Below, in pieces: positions 1 to 8,214 of a DNA stretch of 57,884 nucleotides (position 1 is its first letter; each line of letters starts with the position of its first letter). Under the pieces are notes generated by a model. The model worked only from the letters and a program-made list of their open reading frames with translations, ran no database searches and was not told the origin of the DNA. The stretch is from Leptospirales bacterium (GTDB lineage: Bacteria; Spirochaetota; Leptospiria; Leptospirales; Leptospiraceae). The translations under genes were made by a program, and so were the position numbers. The stretch spans positions 1 through 57,884 of the forward strand of contig JAAFIR010000033.1 in NCBI GenBank assembly GCA_013297885.1, read 5' to 3'.

Positions 1-48
1 ATACTGAAAATTAATTAAATACTATCCAATTTTTCAACTCAAGAGTTA

Positions 49-215
49 GGGATTGAAGCGTTTCTTTTATAAACATGAGACCTATGTCTCATGTTTATAA
101 AAGAAGTAGCGAAAAGCCCGACCATTAATGAATGAAGAATGAAAATATTCAACTTAGATTTTTGTAATTCTTAATTCTAAATTTTTTCATTCTTCATTCA
201 TTAATGGGAACTCCC
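49..215 (+). repeat. Two-hairpin intergenic element, copy A
   Basis: Member of the dispersed element family described in the findings. It begins with GATTGAAGCG (51-60). Hairpin I is a perfect 20-bp stem (62-81 with 86-105, loop CTAT). The linker GTAGCGAAAAGCCCG follows at 106-120. Hairpin II is a perfect 23-bp stem (123-145 with 184-206) around a 38-base loop. The right end is GGGAACTCCC rather than the usual TTCGCCC. It lies tail-to-tail with the sixA-like gene, so it could also act as its bidirectional terminator. Confidence 0.75.
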
Positions 216-243
216 AAAACTTTTGCATAACTATCTAAAAGTT

Positions 244-729
244 CTATTTCAAAAAATCTGGAGATATAAACCAAAGAATTTGTCCTCTAGTGAGTGTCTC
301 AATTGGAATATTAATTGCAACTGTGGTTCCAGTTAAAAAAGGAACAGAGCGACTAAGGTCATAATCTGATAACAATTTGGAAACAAAATAACTCACATTA
401 GGATTGTGTCCAACAATTAAAATAGTGTCTGAATTTTGAAATCTATTAAATTCTGAAAAGATATCAACATACATCGATTCAGGTAATAAGTTATCAGTAG
501 CAATAATTTCTTTTTTAAATTTTAAAACTTTACCATAGAGTTCTGCAGTTTCAGTTGTTCTAGTAAATGGGCTGTGAAAAATAGCTGTTGGAATTAAAGA
601 AGTCTCAGAAATGAATTTTGCCATTTTTTTAATTTCATCTTTTCCTTGCGAGGAAAGTTTTCTATCTCTATCTCTACCTGAGGAAGAAATTGATTCAGCA
701 TCACCATGTCTAGAAATTATTAACTTCAT
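244..729 (-). CDS. sixA: SixA-like phosphohistidine phosphatase
   Basis: A 161-residue histidine phosphatase (phosphoglycerate-mutase superfamily, SixA branch). The N-terminus MKLIISRHGDAES carries the RHG signature at residues 7-9, whose His forms the phospho-enzyme; a later GHNPN segment supplies the second catalytic His. The length matches short SixA proteins, which remove phosphate from histidine in phosphorelay domains. A hybrid histidine kinase lies about 9 kb away, but no direct link is shown. It is the last gene of a minus-strand run and follows the MutS-like gene after 28 bases. Family assignment is firm; the exact substrate is unknown. Confidence 0.85.
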   Translation of the reverse strand: MKLIISRHGDAESISSSGRDRDRKLSSQGKDEIKKMAKFISETSLIPTAIFHSPFTRTTETAELYGKVLKFKKEIIATDNLLPESMYVDIFSEFNRFQNSDTILIVGHNPNVSYFVSKLLSDYDLSRSVPFLTGTTVAINIPIETLTRGQILWFISPDFLK

Positions 730-757
730 ATTCCAAGTTTAAATTATCTAAATTAAA

Positions 758-2560
758 CTAAATCTTTATTTTAAAGTTTAGTCCAATATTTTCTAACTCT
801 AAAATTTTTAATGCATTAGTTGATTTAATTATACCATCTTGAATTTTATAATCAAAACTCATTTGTTTATTCTCTACTTTTTCTTGAAAGTAGGCTAATC
901 GTTGTTTTGTGGTCTTTTTTGCCAAATCAATATCATGGGTAGTTATATAAATAAAAGAATTTGTCTTAGCTAATTCAATTAAAATTGTTTTTGAAGCAAT
1001 TAATCTCTCCCTTGTGTTTGTGCCTTTTAACAATTCATCTAATAAAATTAATTTAGGTATATTCGATTTAGAGATTTTTAGAATTTCTCCAATTCGTTTT
1101 ACTTCAGAATAAAAAAAAGAAATTCCTTCTTCAAGAGAATCTTCATTTTTTATACTAGTCAAAATTTCTATTGGTGGTAATTTTAAATCTTTTGCTGCCA
1201 CTACTGACCCAATATTTGCTAACAAAAAATTTAAACCAATTGTTCGAAGATAAGTTGTTTTACCTGACATATTTGAGCCAGTTATAATTAAGGAATCACC
1301 AAGTTTTGAAATTTTTAGTGGATTAGAAACTCTGTTTTGTTTTGGAATTAATGGATGAGAAATGGAATCTGCTGAAATTGATTTTTGAGTTTCACTGACG
1401 TTAGGAAATTCGTAATCTGGATTTAAAAATTTAAAATTTGCCAGAGATAAAATGGAATCAATTTCTTTTAGAACTTTACTCAAATCGCTTAAGTGTTCTT
1501 GGAATTTTTTTCTCCAATTTTGGTAAGATTCCAACTGCCATAAATCCCACAAAAATAAAGAGTTTAATAAATAATGGATTAATGGAGAATTTTGAACAGT
1601 GAGTTTATTAAAAATATTTTCTAAAATTTTGAATATTTTTTTGGACTCTTTTTTTGATAGTTTAGAATTGATTTTTGAATACTTAAATCCAATTAAAAAA
1701 TTACTTAATTTAGAAATGGGAGAAATAGAACTTGAAATTTTAAAAATTTGTTTATATAATTTTTCATTTTTTTTCTTAAAAACGTAAAATAAAATTGTAT
1801 TGATAATTATTCCTGACATCAAAAAATTTGGAAGATTTAGTAAAAATAAAATTGGAAATGAAAACCAAATTAAAAATAAAAAAGTTTTGTAAAATAACCA
1901 TTTTGGAATTAATTTTTTTGTAGCATCATAATTTTCTAAAAAATTAAAATCCAATTTTCCTTTTTGTTCCAGATCAATTTCTCTTTCCTGAAAAATTCTA
2001 ATTAGTTTTAGCACACGATTTTTTTTCTGCTCTAGTTCTGAAATTAAGTTTTGTCTATCTTTGATTTCTTTTTCGGAATAAGAAATATTTCCAAGAATAG
2101 AATTGTATAAATTTTCTTCACCTTGTAAACTAAAACTAATATCAAGATAAGTTAATAATCCTTTTTTTCCAAGTAAACCAAGGTCTCTTGCATTATTAAA
2201 ATCTTTTTTATATTTATTAAATTTAATTTCATAATCATAAAACTCATCCAATTTTAAATTGAATCTATTTAATTCTTGTTCCAAAACTTTTTTATAAGAC
2301 TTTAATCTTTCTAAAAAATAATTTTTTTTGTTGTAAATGATAAATAAAATTACAAATGCTGTGAATGTAATTATTGAAAAATAATAATAATTAGAATTTA
2401 GTTTATAAATATAAATTATTGAAAGTGAAATAATCGTGAGGGTAAATAAAATTAAACGAAAAATAGAAAGTTTATTTAGTTTAGATCTTAAAAATTCAAT
2501 TGAGTTACTAATTTTTTTAATTCTTTTTTCAAAATAGATTTGGATTTCTGATTCTTTCAA
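758..2560 (-). CDS. Membrane-anchored MutS-family ATPase
   Basis: A 600-residue protein whose C-terminal third is a MutS domain V ATPase. The Walker A is GSNMSGKTT (about residues 428-436), the Walker B is LILLDELLKGT (about 500), and a THD switch is near 540. There is no mismatch-recognition domain I. The N-terminal half has two pairs of hydrophobic segments (about 35-75 and 220-262) separated by coiled coil, so the protein is probably membrane-bound. This fits the poorly understood short MutS-like proteins of Leptospira and Bacteroidetes rather than canonical MutS. The start is TTG, preceded by AAGGAAC. It follows the kinase-like gene after 11 bases, suggesting co-transcription. Its role in repair is unproven. 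Confidence 0.8.
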   Translation of the reverse strand: MKESEIQIYFEKRIKKISNSIEFLRSKLNKLSIFRLILFTLTIISLSIIYIYKLNSNYYYFSIITFTAFVILFIIYNKKNYFLERLKSYKKVLEQELNRFNLKLDEFYDYEIKFNKYKKDFNNARDLGLLGKKGLLTYLDISFSLQGEENLYNSILGNISYSEKEIKDRQNLISELEQKKNRVLKLIRIFQEREIDLEQKGKLDFNFLENYDATKKLIPKWLFYKTFLFLIWFSFPILFLLNLPNFLMSGIIINTILFYVFKKKNEKLYKQIFKISSSISPISKLSNFLIGFKYSKINSKLSKKESKKIFKILENIFNKLTVQNSPLIHYLLNSLFLWDLWQLESYQNWRKKFQEHLSDLSKVLKEIDSILSLANFKFLNPDYEFPNVSETQKSISADSISHPLIPKQNRVSNPLKISKLGDSLIITGSNMSGKTTYLRTIGLNFLLANIGSVVAAKDLKLPPIEILTSIKNEDSLEEGISFFYSEVKRIGEILKISKSNIPKLILLDELLKGTNTRERLIASKTILIELAKTNSFIYITTHDIDLAKKTTKQRLAYFQEKVENKQMSFDYKIQDGIIKSTNALKILELENIGLNFKIKI

Positions 2561-2571
2561 AATTGTTCCTT

Positions 2572-3651
2572 TTATTCCTGATTCTTACCAAGTTCAAATG
2601 ACTCAATAAATTGATTAATTGTGTTGATATGTTCTTCTTCTGGAGAAATTCCATTTTCACCTGGCTCATAAAGATGTTCATCAAATACATGAAAGTCAAA
2701 AATTTTTAATTCAAATTCTGGCAACATGATGATTATATTTTCAGAATGTAAATCCAAAATCAATTTTTCTTTACTTGCCAAATACCTAGTTGCTTCAATC
2801 ACTCGATGAAAATTAAATGCAATTTTTTTTAATTTACTAATTGGTATTTGTCCAAATTTGTGAGTATTAAAATTTAATTTCCATTTTGGTAAAATTTTAC
2901 TTTCAAGTGGATTTTGTTTTTCTTTTTCTTTGAGCAAAACAAATTCTTTTAAATGTTTTCCGGGAATAATTAACTGGTTATCACATGGAGTCACAGTAGT
3001 AAATGGAACTCCCCAAGGAGTTTTTCTGTAACGAATTCCCATAAAATATTTTGTGGGTAACACAAGATCGGGAAGTAAATTTTTTAATTTCCAATAATGA
3101 AGTCTTTCTAGTCCAAGTCGTTTAAACTTAAAATCCAATAACTCTTTGGAAGATTCTTTAAAACATTTTGCTTGTAAAAAATTTTTTAATTCCATCTCTT
3201 CTGGTTTTAAATAAACTTCCAAATTTTTGGAAACATCTTTAAACAGTCCACCAAAAATTGGATCAGAGCCAAGTTTTGATTTACCAACTTTTAGAACTTG
3301 ATTCCAAGGAAGTTTGTACACAAATTTATAAGACCCTCGACCAATAAAATCTTTATTAGTGATAGGCATAAAATTTTCTAAAAATAAATCTTCATATCTA
3401 AATGTTGCCTGAAAAACATGTGAAACAGGAAAAATAGATTCATACATTTTCCGAAAAATTCCTGATTTGCGAAGAGATAAATCTACAGGAAGTTTTTCAA
3501 TTGGAATTGGTGGATTAGTTGCGGATTTGTGAAAATTTAATTCTTGTTCCAAACCTTTTTCTAATACTTCAATAAAACTAGAAAATTTATTCACTTGAAA
3601 AAGATTTTTAACTTTATCTTTGTATTTTTGAAAGTTTGATTCTTCAGTCAT
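2572..3651 (-). CDS. Protein-kinase-fold-like protein, function unknown
   Basis: About 359 residues, with no confident family name. Visible features resemble a kinase fold. A glycine-rich loop GRGSYKFVYK is followed by VLKVGKS, which supplies a candidate ATP-binding Lys (about residues 105-125). Late in the protein, LDLHSENIIIM resembles the catalytic D-x-x-x-x-N loop, and IFDFHVFDEH resembles a DFG metal site with His in place of Gly (about 310-330). It may be a small-molecule or lipopolysaccharide-type kinase. The ATG at 3651 overlaps the recQ end by 8 bases; a TTG nine bases upstream is an alternative start. It sits between recQ and the MutS-like gene in one operon. Confidence 0.6.
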   Translation of the reverse strand: MTEESNFQKYKDKVKNLFQVNKFSSFIEVLEKGLEQELNFHKSATNPPIPIEKLPVDLSLRKSGIFRKMYESIFPVSHVFQATFRYEDLFLENFMPITNKDFIGRGSYKFVYKLPWNQVLKVGKSKLGSDPIFGGLFKDVSKNLEVYLKPEEMELKNFLQAKCFKESSKELLDFKFKRLGLERLHYWKLKNLLPDLVLPTKYFMGIRYRKTPWGVPFTTVTPCDNQLIIPGKHLKEFVLLKEKEKQNPLESKILPKWKLNFNTHKFGQIPISKLKKIAFNFHRVIEATRYLASKEKLILDLHSENIIIMLPEFELKIFDFHVFDEHLYEPGENGISPEEEHINTINQFIESFELGKNQE

Positions 3652-5470
3652 ATTTTTCAAGAACTTCTAAAATTCCATTTCCGAACTTAGAAATTTTTGC
3701 ATCTCCAAGTCCTTTTACGTTTATTAAATCATTTAGGTTTTTTGGTTTTAATTTTGCAATTCTTAAAATTGTAGAATTATGTAAAACCATGAATTTTTTC
3801 CACTTTAATTTGCGAGCTTCTCTGTCTCTGAAGTTTTTTAAAGCCTTAACTAAATTTTGTTCTGGAGAAACAAATTTAACTTTTCTAATTCCAAGTTCAA
3901 TTTCTTCATTGTGTTTTTCTTTTCTGGTTGTAGGTGGAAATTCTTTTAAATAAATTTTAGGAAATTTAGTTCCTGCTTCCATTAAAATTTTTTTGCCAAG
4001 CCAAGTTTCAAATAAATGTAAAATTGCTTCTTCTGGAATATGTTTTAATTTTCCAAATTCTTCTTTTTCGTTTAACTTTAATCGTAAAATTTTTTTTAAC
4101 TTAGCACCTTTTAATACTGAGGTAATCATTGTTTTTCCAAAAATTCCGGGAAGTTTTTTTAAGAGTGATTGAATCACAAATATTTCATCTTCAGAAAATT
4201 CATAAATTTGTTTTTCTAATTTGATTTTTTTTTCATCTTCCAATTTTTCCAAATACAAATTTGGTTTTTTGTCTAAACAAATATCACAATTTCCACAAGG
4301 TTCAATTTGTTCTCCAAAATAGGAACAAATTTTTTGCTGTCTGCAAACTTGTCCAAAAATATAATTTTTCATTTCCAGAAGAAGTGTTTCACCTTGTTTA
4401 CGATTTGATTCTTTGCTTAGAATAAAATTTTGAATCGTTAAATCTTTTTTTTGAAAAAACAAAATACATTTTGAATTTTTTCCGTCTCGTCCGGCTCTTC
4501 CAGCTTCTTGGTAATAGGACTCCATTGATGCTGGAGTTTGGTAATGAACAATTAAACGAACATTTGGAATATCAATTCCCATTCCAAATGCATTTGTCGC
4601 GATCATAATTTGGTTTTTATTTTTGGAATACGAATCTTGGTTTTTGGTGCGAATCGAATCTGATTTTCCTGCATGATAAATAATCGAAGATATTCCATTT
4701 TCTTTTAAAAATTTTTGTAGTGTTTCAGTTTGTTGTCTAGTTGAACAATAAATAATTGCTTTTGAATTTTCTAAATTTAAAATTTCAGTTTCTAAAATTT
4801 TTAAAATTCGTTTTTCTTTTTCAGATGCAGATTCAAAATATTCAATTCCAAAAAATAAATTTTTTCGATAAAAGCTTTTTTTTACCAAATGTGGATTTTT
4901 TAAATCCAAAACTTTTTTAATATCTTTTATTACTTTTTCAGTCGCTGTTGCAGTCAGCACAATATAAGTGGACTTTGGTTTTACTTCTCTGAGTGTATGT
5001 AGCTCGCGATACTCAGGTCTAAAATCATGTCCCCATTGAGAAACTGAATGAGCTTCATCAATTGCAAAATAATTTACATTCATTTTTTTTAAGTGAAATA
5101 AAAAAAAATTGCTCACAGCTTTTTCAGGTGACAAGATTAGAATTTTTATTTTTTCATTTACTGCATCTGAAATTGTTTTTAATTGCTCCAATTCATCTTG
5201 AGTTGAATTTAAAAAACTAGCTTTGACACCAAGTTGGTTTAACGAATCCACTTGATCTTTCATCAGTGCAATTAAAGGCGAAATAACAATTGTGATTCCA
5301 GAATCCAAATACACTGAAGGAAATTGGTAAACCAAAGATTTCCCGCCACCTGTTGGTAAAATACAAATTGTATCTTCACGATTTAAAATTTTATCAATTG
5401 CTTCTTTTTGACCTTCTCTAAATTTCTCCAAGCCAAAAATATTTTTTAAAACTAAAAATGGATCTTTCAA
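3644..5470 (-). CDS. recQ: ATP-dependent DNA helicase RecQ
   Basis: A 608-residue RecQ helicase, a 3'-5' DNA unwinding enzyme of recombination and replication-fork repair. Order of parts: helicase core with Walker A LPTGGGKSLVYQFP (about 38-51), DEAH box IDEAHSVSQWGHDFR (about 135), motif VI QEAGRAGRDG (about 325), then the RecQ zinc site with four cysteines (CRQQKIC...CGNCDIC). A C-terminal HRDC domain (about 525-605) contains LHNSTILRIAKLKP. Length and layout are normal for the family. The start is a TTG, since no ATG lies nearby. Its 3' end overlaps the downstream kinase-like gene. Confidence 0.95.
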   Translation of the reverse strand: MKDPFLVLKNIFGLEKFREGQKEAIDKILNREDTICILPTGGGKSLVYQFPSVYLDSGITIVISPLIALMKDQVDSLNQLGVKASFLNSTQDELEQLKTISDAVNEKIKILILSPEKAVSNFFLFHLKKMNVNYFAIDEAHSVSQWGHDFRPEYRELHTLREVKPKSTYIVLTATATEKVIKDIKKVLDLKNPHLVKKSFYRKNLFFGIEYFESASEKEKRILKILETEILNLENSKAIIYCSTRQQTETLQKFLKENGISSIIYHAGKSDSIRTKNQDSYSKNKNQIMIATNAFGMGIDIPNVRLIVHYQTPASMESYYQEAGRAGRDGKNSKCILFFQKKDLTIQNFILSKESNRKQGETLLLEMKNYIFGQVCRQQKICSYFGEQIEPCGNCDICLDKKPNLYLEKLEDEKKIKLEKQIYEFSEDEIFVIQSLLKKLPGIFGKTMITSVLKGAKLKKILRLKLNEKEEFGKLKHIPEEAILHLFETWLGKKILMEAGTKFPKIYLKEFPPTTRKEKHNEEIELGIRKVKFVSPEQNLVKALKNFRDREARKLKWKKFMVLHNSTILRIAKLKPKNLNDLINVKGLGDAKISKFGNGILEVLEKYD

Positions 5471-5569
5471 TAAATTGACTTTATTTAAACGGCTAAATTT
5501 GTCAGTTGAAATTTTTGTATATCAATAGAGCTTGATTTTTAAATTGTAACTTAATATAAAATTCGATTT

Positions 5570-5638
5570 TTTCGCTTCAATCTTTTCTCTACACAAAAAG
5601 ATTTCAACTATCGAACCAATCTAATTGTATAGAGAAAA
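5570..5638 (-). repeat. Inverted repeat with partial element motif
   Basis: Between recQ and the next minus-strand gene. TTTTCTCTA and TAGAGAAAA form a perfect 9-bp stem with a loop of nearly 40 bases. On the minus strand the stem is followed directly by GATTGAAGCGAAAAAATCG, which contains the left-end motif of the dispersed two-hairpin family. It may be a decayed copy, or a terminator for the upstream minus-strand gene. Confidence 0.35.
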
Positions 5639-5703
5639 TTTTTAATATAAACTATTTAAAAAAATTATATTAAAAAGCTATTTAATTAATAAATTCGATA
5701 AAA

Positions 5704-6144
5704 TCAAATCCCTTCTTTTTTTCTCATCTCGATAATAAAATCTTCACCAAAGCTCAATTTTTTAGCAAGACTTGAGCCAGGTTCAATTGCTCTCCAAAAA
5801 GGAGCAATTTTTTCCACTCCAATTCCTTGTCCTAATTTTTCAAAATTGGCTTCTGCAACAATTCGTAAAAAAATTCCCGTTGTCATTGGACAGGTTTTAT
5901 CTGCAGAATATTTTTTTGCAAGATCAGAGCGAATTTCTTTAATCGTTTTAGATTTACCTTCTTTGATTTTTTTTAAATAGTCTTCAAAAATTTGTGGAGT
6001 AGCAATTAACATTTCTTCACCAGCAAGAATATCCGCAAAACTTTTTTCAAGAGTCTTTACATCTGGTTCAGTTCTTGTTTGGTATTTTTCAGACCAAGAT
6101 TTTGTTTTAGATTTTTTGGGAGTTGTTTTTTTCTTAGCAACCAT
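5704..6144 (-). CDS. Conserved protein of unknown function, basic N-terminus
   Basis: 146 residues. The first 20 are very rich in Lys, Thr and Ser (MVAKKKTTPKKSKTKSW), like a nucleic-acid-binding tail; the rest is a compact mixed domain. It has one prominent motif, KTCPMTTGIFLRIVAEA (about residues 82-98), around its only cysteine. No signal peptide or membrane segment is seen. It starts directly after the stop of the SRPBCC gene (TAA immediately followed by ATG), so the two are probably translated together. The motif looks like that of a conserved bacterial family, but I cannot name it with confidence. A function is not proposed. Confidence 0.7.
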   Translation of the reverse strand: MVAKKKTTPKKSKTKSWSEKYQTRTEPDVKTLEKSFADILAGEEMLIATPQIFEDYLKKIKEGKSKTIKEIRSDLAKKYSADKTCPMTTGIFLRIVAEANFEKLGQGIGVEKIAPFWRAIEPGSSLAKKLSFGEDFIIEMRKKEGI

Positions 6145-6621
6145 TTATCTCTCCAAATCGTTAATATATTTATTTACCATTTCTTTCAAATCCATAAATA
6201 AATAAAATATGATTTTTGCTTGTATATTTTTCATTTCAAATTTTTCTTCAAATTCAATTTCAGTTTTTTCAGAATCAATCGAGTTGAATTTTCCAATCCA
6301 AACAGTTTCAAATAAAGGATTTTCATTTGATTCAATAATCCATTCTTTTTCTTCTTGAACTGATTTAGTTTTTAATTGAAGCTCAGTTCCGTTTTTTAAT
6401 TTTTCAACCCAAATTTCTTTTTCCTTGTCTAGAAATTTTAATTCTTTTAATTCATCTCTCCAGCTAGTTTGATTTTCTATATCTCTAACTTTTTTCCAAA
6501 GAGCAGAAATTGGTTTAGAAATAATTTTTTTCTCACGATGAGACTTTGAGTTTGGAAGAAGGAATAACAAAAAACTGATTCCTGTTAAAATACTTAATAT
6601 TATATAGATGATCTTTTTCAT
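6145..6621 (-). CDS. SRPBCC-like protein with N-terminal membrane anchor
   Basis: About 158 residues. An N-terminal hydrophobic helix (IIYIILSILTGISFLLFLL) is followed by a domain resembling the SRPBCC/START fold: ISKPISALWKKVRDIENQTSWRD is the usual opening strand-helix, then alternating strands and a long C-terminal helix. Such domains bind hydrophobic ligands; the ligand here is unknown. The ATG at 6621 is preferred because AGG lies nine bases upstream; an ATG at 6636 is possible but puts its Shine-Dalgarno-like AAGG too close. It is directly coupled to the downstream unknown gene. Confidence 0.65.
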   Translation of the reverse strand: MKKIIYIILSILTGISFLLFLLPNSKSHREKKIISKPISALWKKVRDIENQTSWRDELKELKFLDKEKEIWVEKLKNGTELQLKTKSVQEEKEWIIESNENPLFETVWIGKFNSIDSEKTEIEFEEKFEMKNIQAKIIFYLFMDLKEMVNKYINDLER

Positions 6622-6682
6622 AAAGATAAACCTCATGATCCTTTTTAATTTTAATTAATTAAATTTTTCTTTATACATTTTT

Positions 6683-6850
6683 GGGCGAATTTTTTCACCT
6701 AACCCAATTTTGTTTGAATTCAATAATATTACACTCTCGTCCCTTCCCTATTAGGCTAACAGGGTTAGGTAAAAAAACCGTGCTTTCCGCTACTTCTGAA
6801 TCCTCGGACTAAAGTCCGAGGCTATTCAGAAACGCTTCAATCACTTTCGC
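6683..6850 (-). repeat. Two-hairpin intergenic element, copy B
   Basis: Minus-strand copy. The left end GCGAAAGTGATTGAAGCG is followed by hairpin I (CTTCTGAAT-type arms holding an inner CCTCGGACT/AGTCCGAGG stem), the linker GTAGCGGAAAGCACGG, hairpin II (TTTTTTTACCTAACCC paired with GGGTTAGGTGAAAAAA), and the right end ATTCGCCC. It is nearly identical to copy C at 21897, including the loop of hairpin II, and lies in the opposite orientation. It sits between the AraC-type gene and the SRPBCC gene. Confidence 0.85.
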
Positions 6851-6927
6851 TTTGTAAAGTTAAAAACCAATTGAATTTAAAAATAGAATATCATAAGATT
6901 AAAATATTTTTTTGACGATTCTTGCTT

Positions 6928-7755
6928 TTATTCAATTGGAATAAAAATTTTTGTTAATAAATCTTTTCCAGAATAAAAAGGTGAAAAACGATAATATAGC
7001 TCAAATGGACTTTGGGCTTTAAGTTTGATATTTTTTTTAAGAATATAATCTGAATAAATAGAGTTATAAAAATTGCCAAGATTACTAGGATGATCTTTGT
7101 ATTCAAAAATTAAATACTCAGATTCTTGAATTTTTCCAAAATTAAAATTTTTTATATTTTTTTCTTCTTCAACTAAAATCCCTAAATCAAAAATTTTAGA
7201 TTCAAATAAATAGGAGTAATGCCAAATTCCAAGTAAAATTGAACTTTGTTTAAAAATAGAATTTTGTAAACCAAGATCAATTAGTTTTCTCCATGTTCTG
7301 GAAATATTTTTTTCACCAAATTTATTTCTCAAATAAAAATATTTGATTTCAGGAAATTTTTTCTTAATTGGCTTTAAATCAAAGATTTGTTTTTTTTCTA
7401 TTTCTGGAAATTCGTTTTTGATTTTATTTTTTCTAAATTCTAATGCTTTAAATTTGGTCAGTTTTTTAAAACTCCTAGAAAAAGTTTCTTGGTTTTTAAA
7501 ACCTACTTCAAAAGAAATATCACCAAGTTTTAATTTGGTATATCTTAAAAGATAAATTGCATTTTGGATTCTAATTCTTTCTAAATAATCAATTGGAGTA
7601 AAACCAATAATAGATTTAAAAATTCTATGAAAATGAAAAATCGAAATATAAGATTTTTTGGCTAATTGATCTAAATTGATTTCTTCTTGAAAATTTGTTT
7701 CAATAAATTTTGCAATTTTTTGAATATTTTTTTTGTAATCAATTTGGTTGTTCAA
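6928..7755 (-). CDS. AraC-family regulator with GyrI-like effector domain
   Basis: 275 residues. The N-terminal AraC-type double helix-turn-helix (about 10-108) has the typical LAKKSYISIFHFHRIFKSI and the second-helix segment ISFEVGFKNQETFSRSFKKL. The C-terminal half (about 125-275) looks like a GyrI-like/effector-binding small-molecule domain. This is the MarA/Rob-like architecture used to sense lipophilic compounds or drugs. The start is TTG in a TTGA overlap with the stop of the DUF1801 gene, so translation is coupled. It most likely regulates its own operon and perhaps other genes; targets cannot be read from the sequence. Confidence 0.88.
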   Translation of the reverse strand: MNNQIDYKKNIQKIAKFIETNFQEEINLDQLAKKSYISIFHFHRIFKSIIGFTPIDYLERIRIQNAIYLLRYTKLKLGDISFEVGFKNQETFSRSFKKLTKFKALEFRKNKIKNEFPEIEKKQIFDLKPIKKKFPEIKYFYLRNKFGEKNISRTWRKLIDLGLQNSIFKQSSILLGIWHYSYLFESKIFDLGILVEEEKNIKNFNFGKIQESEYLIFEYKDHPSNLGNFYNSIYSDYILKKNIKLKAQSPFELYYRFSPFYSGKDLLTKIFIPIE

Positions 7756-8213
7756 GATTTTTTTCTGATATTTTTTTCATAAATAGAAATCCAATCTTTA
7801 ACTGAAACTTTTGCAACCAATTCACCAACTAACTTGAAAGGAACTTGATCTATTTTTTTAAATCGAATACAAGACTTTCCCATATCCAATTTTGTTTTAG
7901 AATGTTTTGGATATTCTTTGTGAAACCAAGAAAGTAATTTTTCATCTGCATAAATTCCCATATGATAAAATGAAAATCCAGCTTTGGTTGAAGCAATAGA
8001 TAAAAATGGAAGTGGATCTTTTGGATCACAATGGTAACCTTCAGGATAAATAGAAAGTGGAACAAAATATCCAATCATTCCATAATTAATTCCTTCTTCA
8101 AAACCTTTTGGTAAATTTTTTAAAATTATTTTTCTAAGCTCTTCAAATATTTTTTGTTTCTCTTCATCAATTGATTTTATATATTCCTTAACTGATTTAA
8201 TTTCTTTTGCCAC
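7752..8213 (-). CDS. DUF1801 domain protein (YdhG-like)
   Basis: 153 residues matching the DUF1801 fold. An opening helix (VKEYIKSIDEEKQKIFEELRKII) precedes the FEEGINYGMIGYFVPL strand region, a FLSIASTKAGFSFYHMGIYA core, and the family-typical DMGKSCIRFKK segment near 115. The biochemical function of the family is not settled. Pairing with an AraC regulator containing a GyrI-like domain is common for DUF1801, and here the two reading frames overlap by four bases. It is cytoplasmic, with no signal or membrane segment. The stop of pepP lies only a few bases from its start. Confidence 0.82.
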   Translation of the reverse strand: MAKEIKSVKEYIKSIDEEKQKIFEELRKIILKNLPKGFEEGINYGMIGYFVPLSIYPEGYHCDPKDPLPFLSIASTKAGFSFYHMGIYADEKLLSWFHKEYPKHSKTKLDMGKSCIRFKKIDQVPFKLVGELVAKVSVKDWISIYEKNIRKKS

Positions 8214-8214
8214 A

